Below are positions 7,506-13,472 of a DNA stretch of 13,472 nt, one piece after another. Within the stretch, counting starts at the first letter, position 1, and each line of letters begins with the position of its first letter. Where the stretch lies: assembly GCA_946183815.1 (NCBI GenBank), contig CAMHDG010000011.1, forward strand, positions 1 through 13,472. The letters run 5' to 3'. Both the position numbers and the translations under genes were made by a program. Origin of the DNA: an uncultured bacterium. GTDB taxonomy: Bacteria; Cyanobacteriota; Vampirovibrionia; Gastranaerophilales; Gastranaerophilaceae. The notes under the pieces were generated by a model. It ran no database searches and was not told the origin of the DNA. It saw only the letters and a program-made list of their open reading frames with translations.

Positions 7506-8246
7506 ATGGGTTTATCATCATCACAAGCAAGATTACTTAATTTGACAGCAAGAATGCACCAAATAGAATACAAGGCTGCAAGACTTGAAGCAATGAAACT
7601 CCAAATGGCTAACGAGTCAAGAAGAGTTTATGAAGATTACTTGGATGCTTTGGATAAAACCAAAATCCAAAAGAAAACAATTAACGCTGACGGGTCTTTA
7701 ACTTATGTTGATATCGCAAGTTATGATGACTTTATTAATGCAGGTTATGCATTAGTTGTCCACGGAACAAATGATGCAAAAGGATATACAGTCTGCACAA
7801 CAAAAGCACAATTAGATACTGCAGTATCACAAATTTATAAAGACCAAAACGGAAATGCACTTGACATATCAGGTGTAACAACAGGTTCAAAATTCAAAAC
7901 ATTACTGCAAAACTTGATTAATTCTGGTGATGTTACAATAGTCGTTGGCACAAAATCAGGTACAGGCTATACTTTCCCTGACGGGACAGACATCAACAAA
8001 TTCTCTGATGCAGAAACAAGCATTTCAACAAACACAGGTTTGCAAGAAGTAACAGATGAAATAGAACTTAAAAAGGCAGAAGCAAAATATGAAGCAGATA
8101 TGAAACGTATCGACTTAAAAGACAGAAAGTATGATACAGACCTCGCTGCTTTAGATACAGAACGTAACGCTATCAAACAAGAGATGGAAACCTTAAAGAC
8201 AGTTTCAAAAGATAACGTTGAAAGAACATTCAAGTTGTTCTCATAG
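7506..8246 (+). CDS. SSSQAR-family helical protein, short paralogue (246 aa)
   Basis: A family of unknown function that I associate with Gastranaerophilales genomes. Residues 1-55 (start MGLSSSQARLLNLTARMHQI) and the last 70 (TGLQEVTDEI to FKLFS) are long, charged, heptad-like helices. Between them sits a variable ~100-residue region containing YALVVHGTNDAKGYTVCTTK and VTIVVGTKSGTGYTFPDG. Against the 802-aa paralogue I count 38 of 55 identities at the N-terminus and 54 of 70 at the C-terminus, with little in the middle. There is no signal peptide. Conserved helical ends around a variable core recall flagellin/hook-associated architecture, and the upstream sigma-28-like promoter fits that idea, but there is no direct flagellin homology. 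AAGGA lies 8 bases before the ATG. Transcription probably ends at the terminator at 8446-8467. Confidence 0.8.
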   Translation: MGLSSSQARLLNLTARMHQIEYKAARLEAMKLQMANESRRVYEDYLDALDKTKIQKKTINADGSLTYVDIASYDDFINAGYALVVHGTNDAKGYTVCTTKAQLDTAVSQIYKDQNGNALDISGVTTGSKFKTLLQNLINSGDVTIVVGTKSGTGYTFPDGTDINKFSDAETSISTNTGLQEVTDEIELKKAEAKYEADMKRIDLKDRKYDTDLAALDTERNAIKQEMETLKTVSKDNVERTFKLFS

Positions 8247-8281
8247 GGGCAGGGGTAAATATATTACCCACCCTTAATAAA

Positions 8282-8385
8282 AGATGTCATGCTGAATTTT
8301 TTTCAGCATCTTGAAAAATACTTAACGAGCCCCTGAATAAGTTCAGGGTGACACGAAAAATTCAAGACAGTTCGGAATGACATCT
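8282..8385. repeat. Compound palindromic repeat, ~104 bp
   Basis: The outer ends AGATGTCAT (8282-8290) and ATGACATCT (8377-8385) are perfect inverted repeats. Two hairpins lie inside: ATGCTGAA/TTCAGCAT (8289-8296/8302-8309) and CCCTGAA/TTCAGGG (8331-8337/8342-8348). The wording (GTCATGCTGAA, TTCAGGGTGACA, GGAATGACA) is like a class of short dispersed palindromes seen in many bacterial genomes. No T run follows, so it is not a typical terminator. Just before it, GGGTAA/TTACCC (8253-8269) forms a small extra hairpin. Confidence 0.6.
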
Positions 8386-8403
8386 AAAAGTAAGATTCAA
8401 AAA

Positions 8404-8436
8404 TATAATTTTCCCTATAATTTTCCCTATAATTTT
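8404..8436. repeat. 12-bp tandem repeat, about 2.7 copies
   Basis: The unit TATAATTTTCCC begins at 8404, 8416 and 8428, the last copy being partial. It is a simple slippage-type repeat in the intergenic gap. It contains TATAAT words but no suitable -35 boxes were noted. Confidence 0.6.
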
Positions 8437-8445
8437 TCACACACG

Positions 8446-8467
8446 CCACTTATTAAAGTGGTTTTTT
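8446..8467 (+). terminator. Intrinsic terminator downstream of the 246-aa gene
   Basis: CCACTT (8446-8451), loop ATTA, AAGTGG (8456-8461), then six T (8462-8467). It lies 200 bases after the stop, beyond the palindromic repeats, and is the best exit point for that transcript. Confidence 0.75.
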
Positions 8468-8682
8468 ATTTGGTAAATTATTGTTTAGCGGTTTCACCGC
8501 TAAACAATAATTTACGGTGACTAGGTGATTAAGTGATTAAGTGACTAAGCAGCCGATTTTTAATCGGCAATAATACTTTGGCTTTTAGCCAAATTCTCTT
8601 AGTCACTCAGTCACCTAGTCACTTAATCACTTTTGTGAATATTTGCTCACTACGTTCACCTCTAAACAATAATTTGCCAAAT
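8468..8682. repeat. 215-bp nested palindromic element (MITE-like)
   Basis: The ends are 21-base inverted repeats matching at 20 positions (8468-8488 and 8662-8682). A third copy of most of the repeat makes a near-perfect hairpin with the left end: 8473-8491 pairs with 8497-8515, 19 bp, around a TTTCA loop. Next come two 33-base arms (8517-8549 and 8598-8630), each of four GTGAYTAR-type octamers; 27 of 33 positions are complementary, and three of the six mismatches would be G-T pairs. Between the arms sit two 7-bp hairpins with TTT loops: GCCGATT/AATCGGC (8552-8568) and TTTGGCT/AGCCAAA (8577-8593). No coding capacity, tRNA or target-site duplication is seen. The element lies between a terminator and the next promoter. 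Confidence 0.75.
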
Positions 8683-8714
8683 GTAAATAAATATTACAAA
8701 TAAAATAAAGACAT

Positions 8715-8742
8715 TAAAGAAATACGAGCAATCGACCGTAGA
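8715..8742 (+). promoter_or_regulatory. Sigma-28-like promoter of the 802-aa gene
   Basis: TAAAG (8715-8719) and CCGTA (8736-8740) are separated by 16 bases, against 15 between the same words upstream of the 246-aa paralogue. The match to FliA consensus is weaker here (TAAAGAAA, ACCGTAGA), so the call leans on conservation between the two genes. The predicted leader is about 78 bases. Confidence 0.45.
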
Positions 8743-8785
8743 ACATGAGGTATCAATTTGATTTTTTATTGCGCGTCATCAGATT

Positions 8786-8797
8786 AGGTACGGAATA
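8786..8797 (+). promoter_or_regulatory. Leader motif AGGTACGGAATA, second copy
   Basis: 11 of 12 bases match the copy at 7457-7468. Here it ends 28 bases before the start codon, further from the promoter than in the paralogue, so it seems placed relative to the gene rather than to the -10 box. Confidence 0.35.
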
Positions 8798-8825
8798 GGG
8801 AAAAAGAAAAGGAAACACTCTGCTT

Positions 8826-11234
8826 ATGGGTATGTCTTCATCACAAGCAAGAATGCTAACTCTCACAGCGAGAATGCATGACATAGAGTACAAGGCTCAG
8901 CGAATTGAAGCACAAAAACTTCAACTCGCCAATGACTCTGACAAGGCATATTCTACCTATCTTGAAGCACTTGATGCAAAGAAAATTCAATACAGAGCAC
9001 TTAATACAGATGCGTCATTTACTTATCACGATGCAAATTACCAAGACTTAATGCTTGGCAGACCAGGGTCGCAATATCTGTTATATACAACAGGAAGCGA
9101 CAAACTTTGCCTGTCAGAAGAATTAATCAATATCTATAACAGTTCTTCATCAGCGGAAGATTTTGTTAACAACCTGAAGAACTATACAAGTTCGGGTAGT
9201 GCAGGCGATCTTGACTGGGGCGGGGTAACAATTAATCCTGGTGGTACAAATCCTGGAACTAATCCTGGCGGTGGTACTACTCCGGGAACAGACCCAGGAA
9301 CTACCCCTGGCGGTGGCACTACTCCGGGAACAAACCCTGGAACTACCCCTGGCGGTGGTACTACTCCGGGAACAGACCCAGGAACTACCCCTGGCGGTGG
9401 CACTACTCCGGGAACAGACCCAGGAACTACCCCTGGTGGTGGTACTACTCCTGGAACCGACCCTGGAACTAATCCTGACGGTGGTACTACTCCTGGAACC
9501 GACCCTGAAGTACCTGAAACATACAACTATCAAATACAAAGAAAAGGAACTGTTTCGACAACAATATCAGCAGGAGAAACAGATAAAATTTTATATGTTA
9601 AAGATGATCTACTCGGGGACAGATACTACAAGGTATCAACCGGCAGTTCTTCTGTATCATTCAATATTTTAGACAATGGAAGAATTGTTATAAATGGCAG
9701 TAATGCAACAATAACAGCATATAACGGACAAAAAGATGATTTTATTGTTCAGGGGAACAGAAACACTATCGACACCGGAGATATGGATGACAAAGTAAGA
9801 ATCGGTCGTGTAAATGACTCTGCATACGGATTTAATAGCAATTATTATGAAAATATTGTTAAAACAGGCGCAGGAAATGACTATGTTGAAAACTCAGGAA
9901 TAAATGAGATTGATATGGGTGCAGGTTCAATAGATTATCTATGGAACGCAAACGACCAACAATTTACTCTTAATGGAGCATCTATACGCTCCATGGTTAA
10001 TAATTCAGAAGCATATACTGTTGTTGCACCTAAAAATTATGAAGTAACAGATACATCTATTACCGTAACAAACAACCAACTCGACTGGGGTATGCAAAAC
10101 GGATACGGTGACTGTCAATTCCTATCTCTTGTAAACTCAATAAACAATAAAGGCAGATTTAATGAATTTTTCAATATTAGCCAAAGTGCAGGCGGATGGG
10201 ATGTTACATTCAAAAAAAGCAGCGTCACTAAACATGTTTCATCTGGAGATATTACAAGTGATTCATTAACAGGAGATAAAGACTTTACAGTTCTTGAAGC
10301 AGCAATGAGATTATGTGCTGAATCAGAAGGTTCAGGTTCACAAAAATATAATATGAATAATGATGGATCTGGTAACATCGGAACATCTACTAATTTCTGG
10401 GTTGTATCAAAATATGTATTTGGTGATACAAACTACAAAGCAGGCTATGATGACATATCCTTAAGCAATGAAAATAAATTTAGGTTTATTCTACAAAAAT
10501 ATTTGAATGGAGAAATTTCAAACCTTGTTGTAGGTTCATCTCAAAATGCAAGTGAGGCAAATACAACTCTGGGTGTTATGGAACAACACGCATACTGCGT
10601 TAAAACTGCTGAAATTGGAAAATCAGTTACAGTAGTAAACCCTCACAACAACCATGATGAAATCAAACTTGACTGGAACGATTTCTTTAAATACTACAAA
10701 ATGATTGTATTATTTGGTGATACATACGACACTTATAAAAACCAATTCGGACTAACTAACTACAAAGATAACCTAACTAATCACTCGTACAATAGCAGTA
10801 ACGAGTCAATATACTTTGGCGATGCAACATTGCAGGAACAATATATGAGCCTCTATAATATTATTGGGCAGGCTATTTCATCTAACAACTACGTTAAAGT
10901 CCCAGGCGATATGATTACAAGTTCCGTATTCTTAACAAACGTAGTTAACGAAGGGTTCGCTTACCTTAAGAAATTTGACAAGAATGAAGAAGAATGGAAA
11001 GACACAAGCGTTGCTACAACCACTGAATTAAAAGAAGTTTCTGACGAGATTGATCTTAAAAAAGCAGAAGCAAGATATGAATCTGATATGAGATTAATCA
11101 ACAATAAAGACCGAAGATATGACACTCAACTGGCAGCCTGCGAAACAGAAAGAAATGCTATAAAACAAGAGATGGAAACGCTAAAAACAGTCGCTAAAGA
11201 CAACGAAGAAAGAACCTTCAAATTGTTCTCATAA
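8826..11234 (+). CDS. SSSQAR-family protein with Gly/Pro/Thr repeat linker, RTX-like region and calpain-like protease domain (802 aa)
   Basis: Domains in order: a conserved helical head (1-60, start MGMSSSQARMLTLTARMHDI); a variable stretch to ~137; a low-complexity linker (~138-230) of 14-residue units GGGTTPGTDPGTTP; a Gly/Asp/Asn-rich region (~231-400) with degenerate RTX-like words (TGDMDDKV, GAGNDYV, DMGAGSID); a calpain-like (peptidase family C2) domain (~410-650); a helical spacer; and a conserved helical tail (733-802). The protease call rests on Cys430 in GYGDCQFLSLVNSI, His588 in MEQHAYCVK and Asn605 in VVNPHNNHDE, followed by DWNDFFKYY. The Cys-His gap of 158 is close to the ~157 of vertebrate calpains. 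The usual Trp after Cys is Gln here. There is no signal peptide. AAGGAA lies 12 bases before the ATG, a little far. It is likely a surface or exported protein; export route and substrate are unknown. Confidence 0.8.
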   Translation: MGMSSSQARMLTLTARMHDIEYKAQRIEAQKLQLANDSDKAYSTYLEALDAKKIQYRALNTDASFTYHDANYQDLMLGRPGSQYLLYTTGSDKLCLSEELINIYNSSSSAEDFVNNLKNYTSSGSAGDLDWGGVTINPGGTNPGTNPGGGTTPGTDPGTTPGGGTTPGTNPGTTPGGGTTPGTDPGTTPGGGTTPGTDPGTTPGGGTTPGTDPGTNPDGGTTPGTDPEVPETYNYQIQRKGTVSTTISAGETDKILYVKDDLLGDRYYKVSTGSSSVSFNILDNGRIVINGSNATITAYNGQKDDFIVQGNRNTIDTGDMDDKVRIGRVNDSAYGFNSNYYENIVKTGAGNDYVENSGINEIDMGAGSIDYLWNANDQQFTLNGASIRSMVNNSEAYTVVAPKNYEVTDTSITVTNNQLDWGMQNGYGDCQFLSLVNSINNKGRFNEFFNISQSAGGWDVTFKKSSVTKHVSSGDITSDSLTGDKDFTVLEAAMRLCAESEGSGSQKYNMNNDGSGNIGTSTNFWVVSKYVFGDTNYKAGYDDISLSNENKFRFILQKYLNGEISNLVVGSSQNASEANTTLGVMEQHAYCVKTAEIGKSVTVVNPHNNHDEIKLDWNDFFKYYKMIVLFGDTYDTYKNQFGLTNYKDNLTNHSYNSSNESIYFGDATLQEQYMSLYNIIGQAISSNNYVKVPGDMITSSVFLTNVVNEGFAYLKKFDKNEEEWKDTSVATTTELKEVSDEIDLKKAEARYESDMRLINNKDRRYDTQLAACETERNAIKQEMETLKTVAKDNEERTFKLFS
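9267..9515 (+). repeat. In-frame 42-bp tandem repeat encoding GGGTTPGTDPGTTP, about six copies
   Basis: Full units start at 9267, 9309, 9351, 9393 and 9435; a sixth, diverged and slightly short unit starts at 9477. Units 1 and 3 are identical and units 2 and 4 nearly so, hinting at an 84-bp duplication. The repeat is GC-rich against an AT-rich gene. Copy number can change without breaking the frame, so linker length may vary between strains. Confidence 0.9.
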
Positions 11235-11264
11235 AAAAGAGTTTAAATAAACTCTTTTTTTTTT
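11233..11264 (+). terminator. Intrinsic terminator overlapping the 802-aa stop codon
   Basis: Six A then GAGTTT (11233-11244), loop AAAT, AAACTC then T run (11249-11264): a 12-bp stem with a ten-base T run that begins within the stem. The stem begins within the stop codon. Confidence 0.85.
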
Positions 11265-11291
11265 GCCTTCCTTTATTCTGATTTTTATAAT
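11263..11291 (+). promoter_or_regulatory. Sigma-70-type promoter of the cooC-like/folD operon
   Basis: TTGCCT (11263-11268), a 17-base spacer and a perfect TATAAT (11286-11291). It starts immediately after the upstream terminator and would give a leader of about 20-25 bases before the TTG start. Confidence 0.65.
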
Positions 11292-11320
11292 ACAATTATA
11301 AAAAAGATGAGGAACATAAT

Positions 11321-12070
11321 TTGACAACGAAAATTGCAGTAACTGGGAAAAGCGGTAGCGGGAAAACAACCATTGCAAAATCATTACTGGGAATAATCAG
11401 AGAATATTTTCCGGAGCAGAGTGTACTTGTGGTTGATAACGACTTATCTGCAGAATTTGGACATAGTTACGGACTTGATATCAGAAACACAATATATGGT
11501 ATCAGAAGTGGAAAACACGAATATAAAACAGGGATTCCACAGCACATGACGAAAGCCGAATACGTTGAGTGGGCAATGGAGGACATTATTGTTTCACTTG
11601 ACGATAATATAGACCTTATTGTTTCTTGGTTTACGGGTTCAAAGGATTGCCGTTGTCCTATTACTCAACAAATAAACGATGCCTTGTCAAAAATCATTAA
11701 CAGATATGATTTTGTTATATTTGATTGCGAATTTGATCTAAAATACTTAAACCAACTTGTTGATACTGATATTGACCTAACTCTTATTGTTGCACTGCCT
11801 TACGAAGAATCAGTATTACTTGCAAAAAGAATTGAGGAATTTTCCGCAAAATACGCTGCCGGGGGACAACTTGGAGTTATTATCAACAGGGTACGTGATG
11901 AACGAATGAAAAATGTTTCTAATATGCTTAAATGTCACGAACTTGACGTTTTAGGCTGTATTCCATTTGATGAACAATTATCAGAAAATCCTCTGGAAAG
12001 AAAATCAGAGGTTGTGATAGATTCTATAAAACAATTCTATTCAAGACTAAATCTGCCACAGGATATATAA
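11321..12070 (+). CDS. CooC-like P-loop ATPase (MinD/ParA superfamily)
   Basis: A 249-residue cytoplasmic ATPase. The deviant Walker A is K10-S-G-S-G-K15-T16, and VVDND (37-41) is the next conserved strand. FTGSKDCRC holds a CxC pair (Cys110, Cys112) at nearly the position of the metal-binding CxC of CooC (Cys112/Cys114 in Carboxydothermus), which loads nickel into carbon-monoxide dehydrogenase. The following YDFVIFDCEFDLKYLNQ stands where CooC has its YD...DNEAG..HLSR segment, with EAG altered to EFD. The start is TTG, supported by GAGGA seven bases upstream. folD follows after 10 bases. In acetogens CooC-type and FolD genes occur in Wood-Ljungdahl clusters, but no CODH gene is in view. A role in maturation of some metal or folate enzyme is plausible but not shown. 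Confidence 0.7.
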   Translation: MTTKIAVTGKSGSGKTTIAKSLLGIIREYFPEQSVLVVDNDLSAEFGHSYGLDIRNTIYGIRSGKHEYKTGIPQHMTKAEYVEWAMEDIIVSLDDNIDLIVSWFTGSKDCRCPITQQINDALSKIINRYDFVIFDCEFDLKYLNQLVDTDIDLTLIVALPYEESVLLAKRIEEFSAKYAAGGQLGVIINRVRDERMKNVSNMLKCHELDVLGCIPFDEQLSENPLERKSEVVIDSIKQFYSRLNLPQDI

Positions 12071-12080
12071 GGGGAAAATT

Positions 12081-12980
12081 TTGTTATTAGACGGGAAAAA
12101 AGTTGCAAACGAATTATTAGAAAAAATAAAACTTGAGGTTGACAAACTTGAAGATAAACCTCACCTTGCTGTGATACTTGTTGGTAATGACGAAGCGAGC
12201 AAAATTTATGTTCGCAACAAAAAACGCACAGCAGAATCATTGGGAATTAAATCAACTGTTATTGAACTGCCTGAAGATACTGAAGAAAAAGTGGTTATTG
12301 ATCATATTCATAAGTTAAACAACGATAATGATGTATCGGCAATTCTCGTTCAGATGCCTTTGCCAAAGCATATAAATAAAGACAATATAATAAATGCTAT
12401 TGACCCTAAAAAAGACGTTGACTGTTTTACTCCTGAAAATGTAGGGAAACTTGCAACAGGTCAAAAACCATATTTTTATCCTGTGACCCCGCAGGGAATA
12501 TTATTGTTGCTTGATTATTACAATGTAGAAATAGAAGGTAAAAATGTTGTTATAATCGGCCGTTCCAACATTGTAGGCAAACCGATGGCGCTAATGATGC
12601 TTAAGCGTAACGCAACAGTGACTATATGCCATTCAAAAACGCAAGATATAGAAAGCAAAATAAAAGCCGCAGATATAATTGTTTCTGCGGCAGGAAAAAA
12701 AGTTGTAAGATGTAAGATGGTTAAAAATAATGCTGTATTCGTTGACGTAGGTATATCAAGGGATACCCACGGCAAATTAACCGGTGATCTTAACTGGGAG
12801 TTAGATTTTAATAATTTTAATGAAGTTGTTTCGTATTTTGGGCGTGTTTCTCCTGTCCCGGGCGGTGTAGGCCCGATGACTATTGTCTCTCTTATGCTAA
12901 ATACCTTATTGTCCAAGAATATGAGTATCTTGAGCCTCGGTACTTGTTCTTTCTTTGAGTCCATCGGCTTGAGCCTGTAA
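12081..12980 (+). CDS. folD: Bifunctional methylenetetrahydrofolate dehydrogenase / methenyltetrahydrofolate cyclohydrolase
   Basis: Interconverts 5,10-methylene-, methenyl- and 10-formyl-THF in the cytoplasm, supplying one-carbon units. Tyr43 and Lys47 in YVRNKKR are the folate-site and catalytic residues. VQMPLPKHI (90-98), KDVDCF with Asp114, PVTPQGI, the Rossmann segment GRSNIVGKPMALM and the signature PVPGGVGPMTIVSL are all present. At 299 residues it is slightly long: normal FolD ends about 20 residues after PGGVGPMT, whereas here about 12 extra residues (through FFESIGLSL) are read from the antisense of the next gene. The start is TTG with AGGGGA at 12070-12075. It lies 10 bases after the CooC-like gene, so they are co-transcribed. 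The 3' end overlaps the convergent gene by 75 bases and no terminator is seen. Confidence 0.95.
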   Translation: MLLDGKKVANELLEKIKLEVDKLEDKPHLAVILVGNDEASKIYVRNKKRTAESLGIKSTVIELPEDTEEKVVIDHIHKLNNDNDVSAILVQMPLPKHINKDNIINAIDPKKDVDCFTPENVGKLATGQKPYFYPVTPQGILLLLDYYNVEIEGKNVVIIGRSNIVGKPMALMMLKRNATVTICHSKTQDIESKIKAADIIVSAAGKKVVRCKMVKNNAVFVDVGISRDTHGKLTGDLNWELDFNNFNEVVSYFGRVSPVPGGVGPMTIVSLMLNTLLSKNMSILSLGTCSFFESIGLSL

Positions 12981-13397
12981 CTCTTCAAGGAGTGTGTCGT
13001 ACATTGCGACCATTGTAGAATATTCCATATCCAGATCGGTGTACTCATCCAATAACTCTGGATCAAATTTTGGAACTTTCTTACTTGCGTATAAAGAACA
13101 CAGTTTATCTTGCTCCATTTTGTAACTTCTGTCTTTAATACGCGAAACTAAACTTTGTCCTGCTTCCCCTTTTTCGATAATAGTATTTCCCTTAAGTTTT
13201 AATTCTTTAGATGGATCATTACAAGCCTCGTCAGCAGAATCATAGGCACTATCCCATTTTTCTTGCCCTTTTTCTTGCTCTGCTAACTTTTTAGACATAG
13301 CCGTAGCAAGGTTGTTCCACCTCGTATCTTGTAATTCAACATACGAAAGCTGAGCCTTTACTGACATGTATTGTGATAACAAGCCTGCTACTGCCAT
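12906..13397 (-). CDS. Helical protein of unknown function, 163 aa
   Basis: I do not recognise a named family. The sequence is almost entirely helix-forming and highly charged. It begins MAVAGLLSQYMSVKAQLSYV, followed by KKLAEQEKGQEKWDSAYDSA, and ends with a coiled-coil-like segment (LDEYTDLDMEYSTMVAMYDT) and KTEAQ-like tail text EAQDTHILGQ. Size, charge pattern and the late LD.EY..M motif loosely recall the helical ends of the two SSSQAR proteins nearby, but I cannot align them convincingly. There is no signal peptide or cysteine motif, apart from single Cys residues. The ATG at 13397 has AAAGGA 8 bases upstream. The last 25 codons overlap folD on the other strand. The upstream region to the window edge has TATAAG-like boxes but no TAAAG/CCGTA pair. 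Confidence 0.72.
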   Translation of the reverse strand: MAVAGLLSQYMSVKAQLSYVELQDTRWNNLATAMSKKLAEQEKGQEKWDSAYDSADEACNDPSKELKLKGNTIIEKGEAGQSLVSRIKDRSYKMEQDKLCSLYASKKVPKFDPELLDEYTDLDMEYSTMVAMYDTLLEELQAQADGLKERTSTEAQDTHILGQ

Positions 13398-13472
13398 CTT
13401 TCAGTCCTTTTAGTCTTATAGTACATCTTACATATATATAAAGTATATACAAAGTATCGAATTTCACGTTTT

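Noticed and set aside
8253..8269. GGGTAA/TTACCC hairpin as terminator of the 246-aa gene
   Set aside because: The stem is short and is not followed by a T run; the hairpin at 8446-8467 is far better.
8552..8593. tRNA-like cloverleaf in the palindromic gap
   Set aside because: The two small hairpins have 3-base loops and there are no D/T-loop or CCA-end features.
8462..8690. Target-site duplication flanking the 215-bp element
   Set aside because: The bases outside the two 21-base ends do not match, so recent transposition is not supported.
9267..9515. CRISPR-like spaced repeats
   Set aside because: The units are contiguous with no unique spacers, lie in frame inside a gene, and encode a regular peptide repeat.
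9150..9672. Long open frames on the minus strand and in a second plus frame across the Gly/Pro/Thr repeat
   Set aside because: They are frame shadows of the 42-bp repeat; a repeat with length divisible by three keeps all frames open. No ribosome sites were found and the products are low complexity.
12518..13066. 182-codon minus-strand frame opposite folD
   Set aside because: folD has full family motifs on the plus strand, and the frame overlaps the start-supported 163-aa gene in a different frame.

Overview
The window reads as chromosomal DNA from an AT-rich, gut-type relative of the Cyanobacteria, most likely a Gastranaerophilales (Melainabacteria/Vampirovibrionia) bacterium. Three things point there: an outer-membrane LptD C-terminus of the cyanobacterial (DUF3769-like) type at the left edge, two paralogous helical proteins beginning MG(L/M)SSSQAR of a kind I associate with this group, and low-GC codon use throughout. 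The assignment rests on family recognition, not on a search.

Layout. 3-1422 (+): the end of lptD, overlapping a class II aldolase/adducin-type gene. 1443-1946 (-): an unrecognised 167-residue protein. 2050-4384 (+): an exported carboxymuconolactone-decarboxylase/cupin fusion, then hisS. 4426-4796 (+): a decayed, frameshifted fragment of a GND-repeat protein, closed by a strong terminator. 4930-7283 (-): a hom-thrC operon for threonine synthesis. 7506-11234 (+): two paralogues of 246 and 802 residues that share near-identical N- and C-terminal helical ends but carry different middles. The long one carries a Gly/Pro/Thr tandem-repeat linker, a degenerate RTX-like region and a calpain-like cysteine-protease domain with a complete apparent Cys-His-Asn triad. 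Between them lies a 579-bp gap packed with inverted repeats. 11321-12980 (+): a CooC-like P-loop ATPase with a CxC motif in operon with folD. 12906-13397 (-): another helical protein whose 3' end overlaps folD by 75 bp.

The most interesting part is 7400-11234. Both paralogues are preceded by a TAAAG...CCGTA pair resembling a sigma-28 (FliA-type) promoter, one with a perfect TAAAGTTT box and an 11-base gap, and both leaders carry an AGGWACGGAATA word. The pattern of constant helical ends around a variable cargo, under a flagellar-type sigma factor, suggests an exported protein family that displays or delivers variable middle domains, here including a calpain-like protease. That last step is inference. 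The rest is housekeeping: threonine and one-carbon metabolism, tRNA charging and envelope biogenesis.
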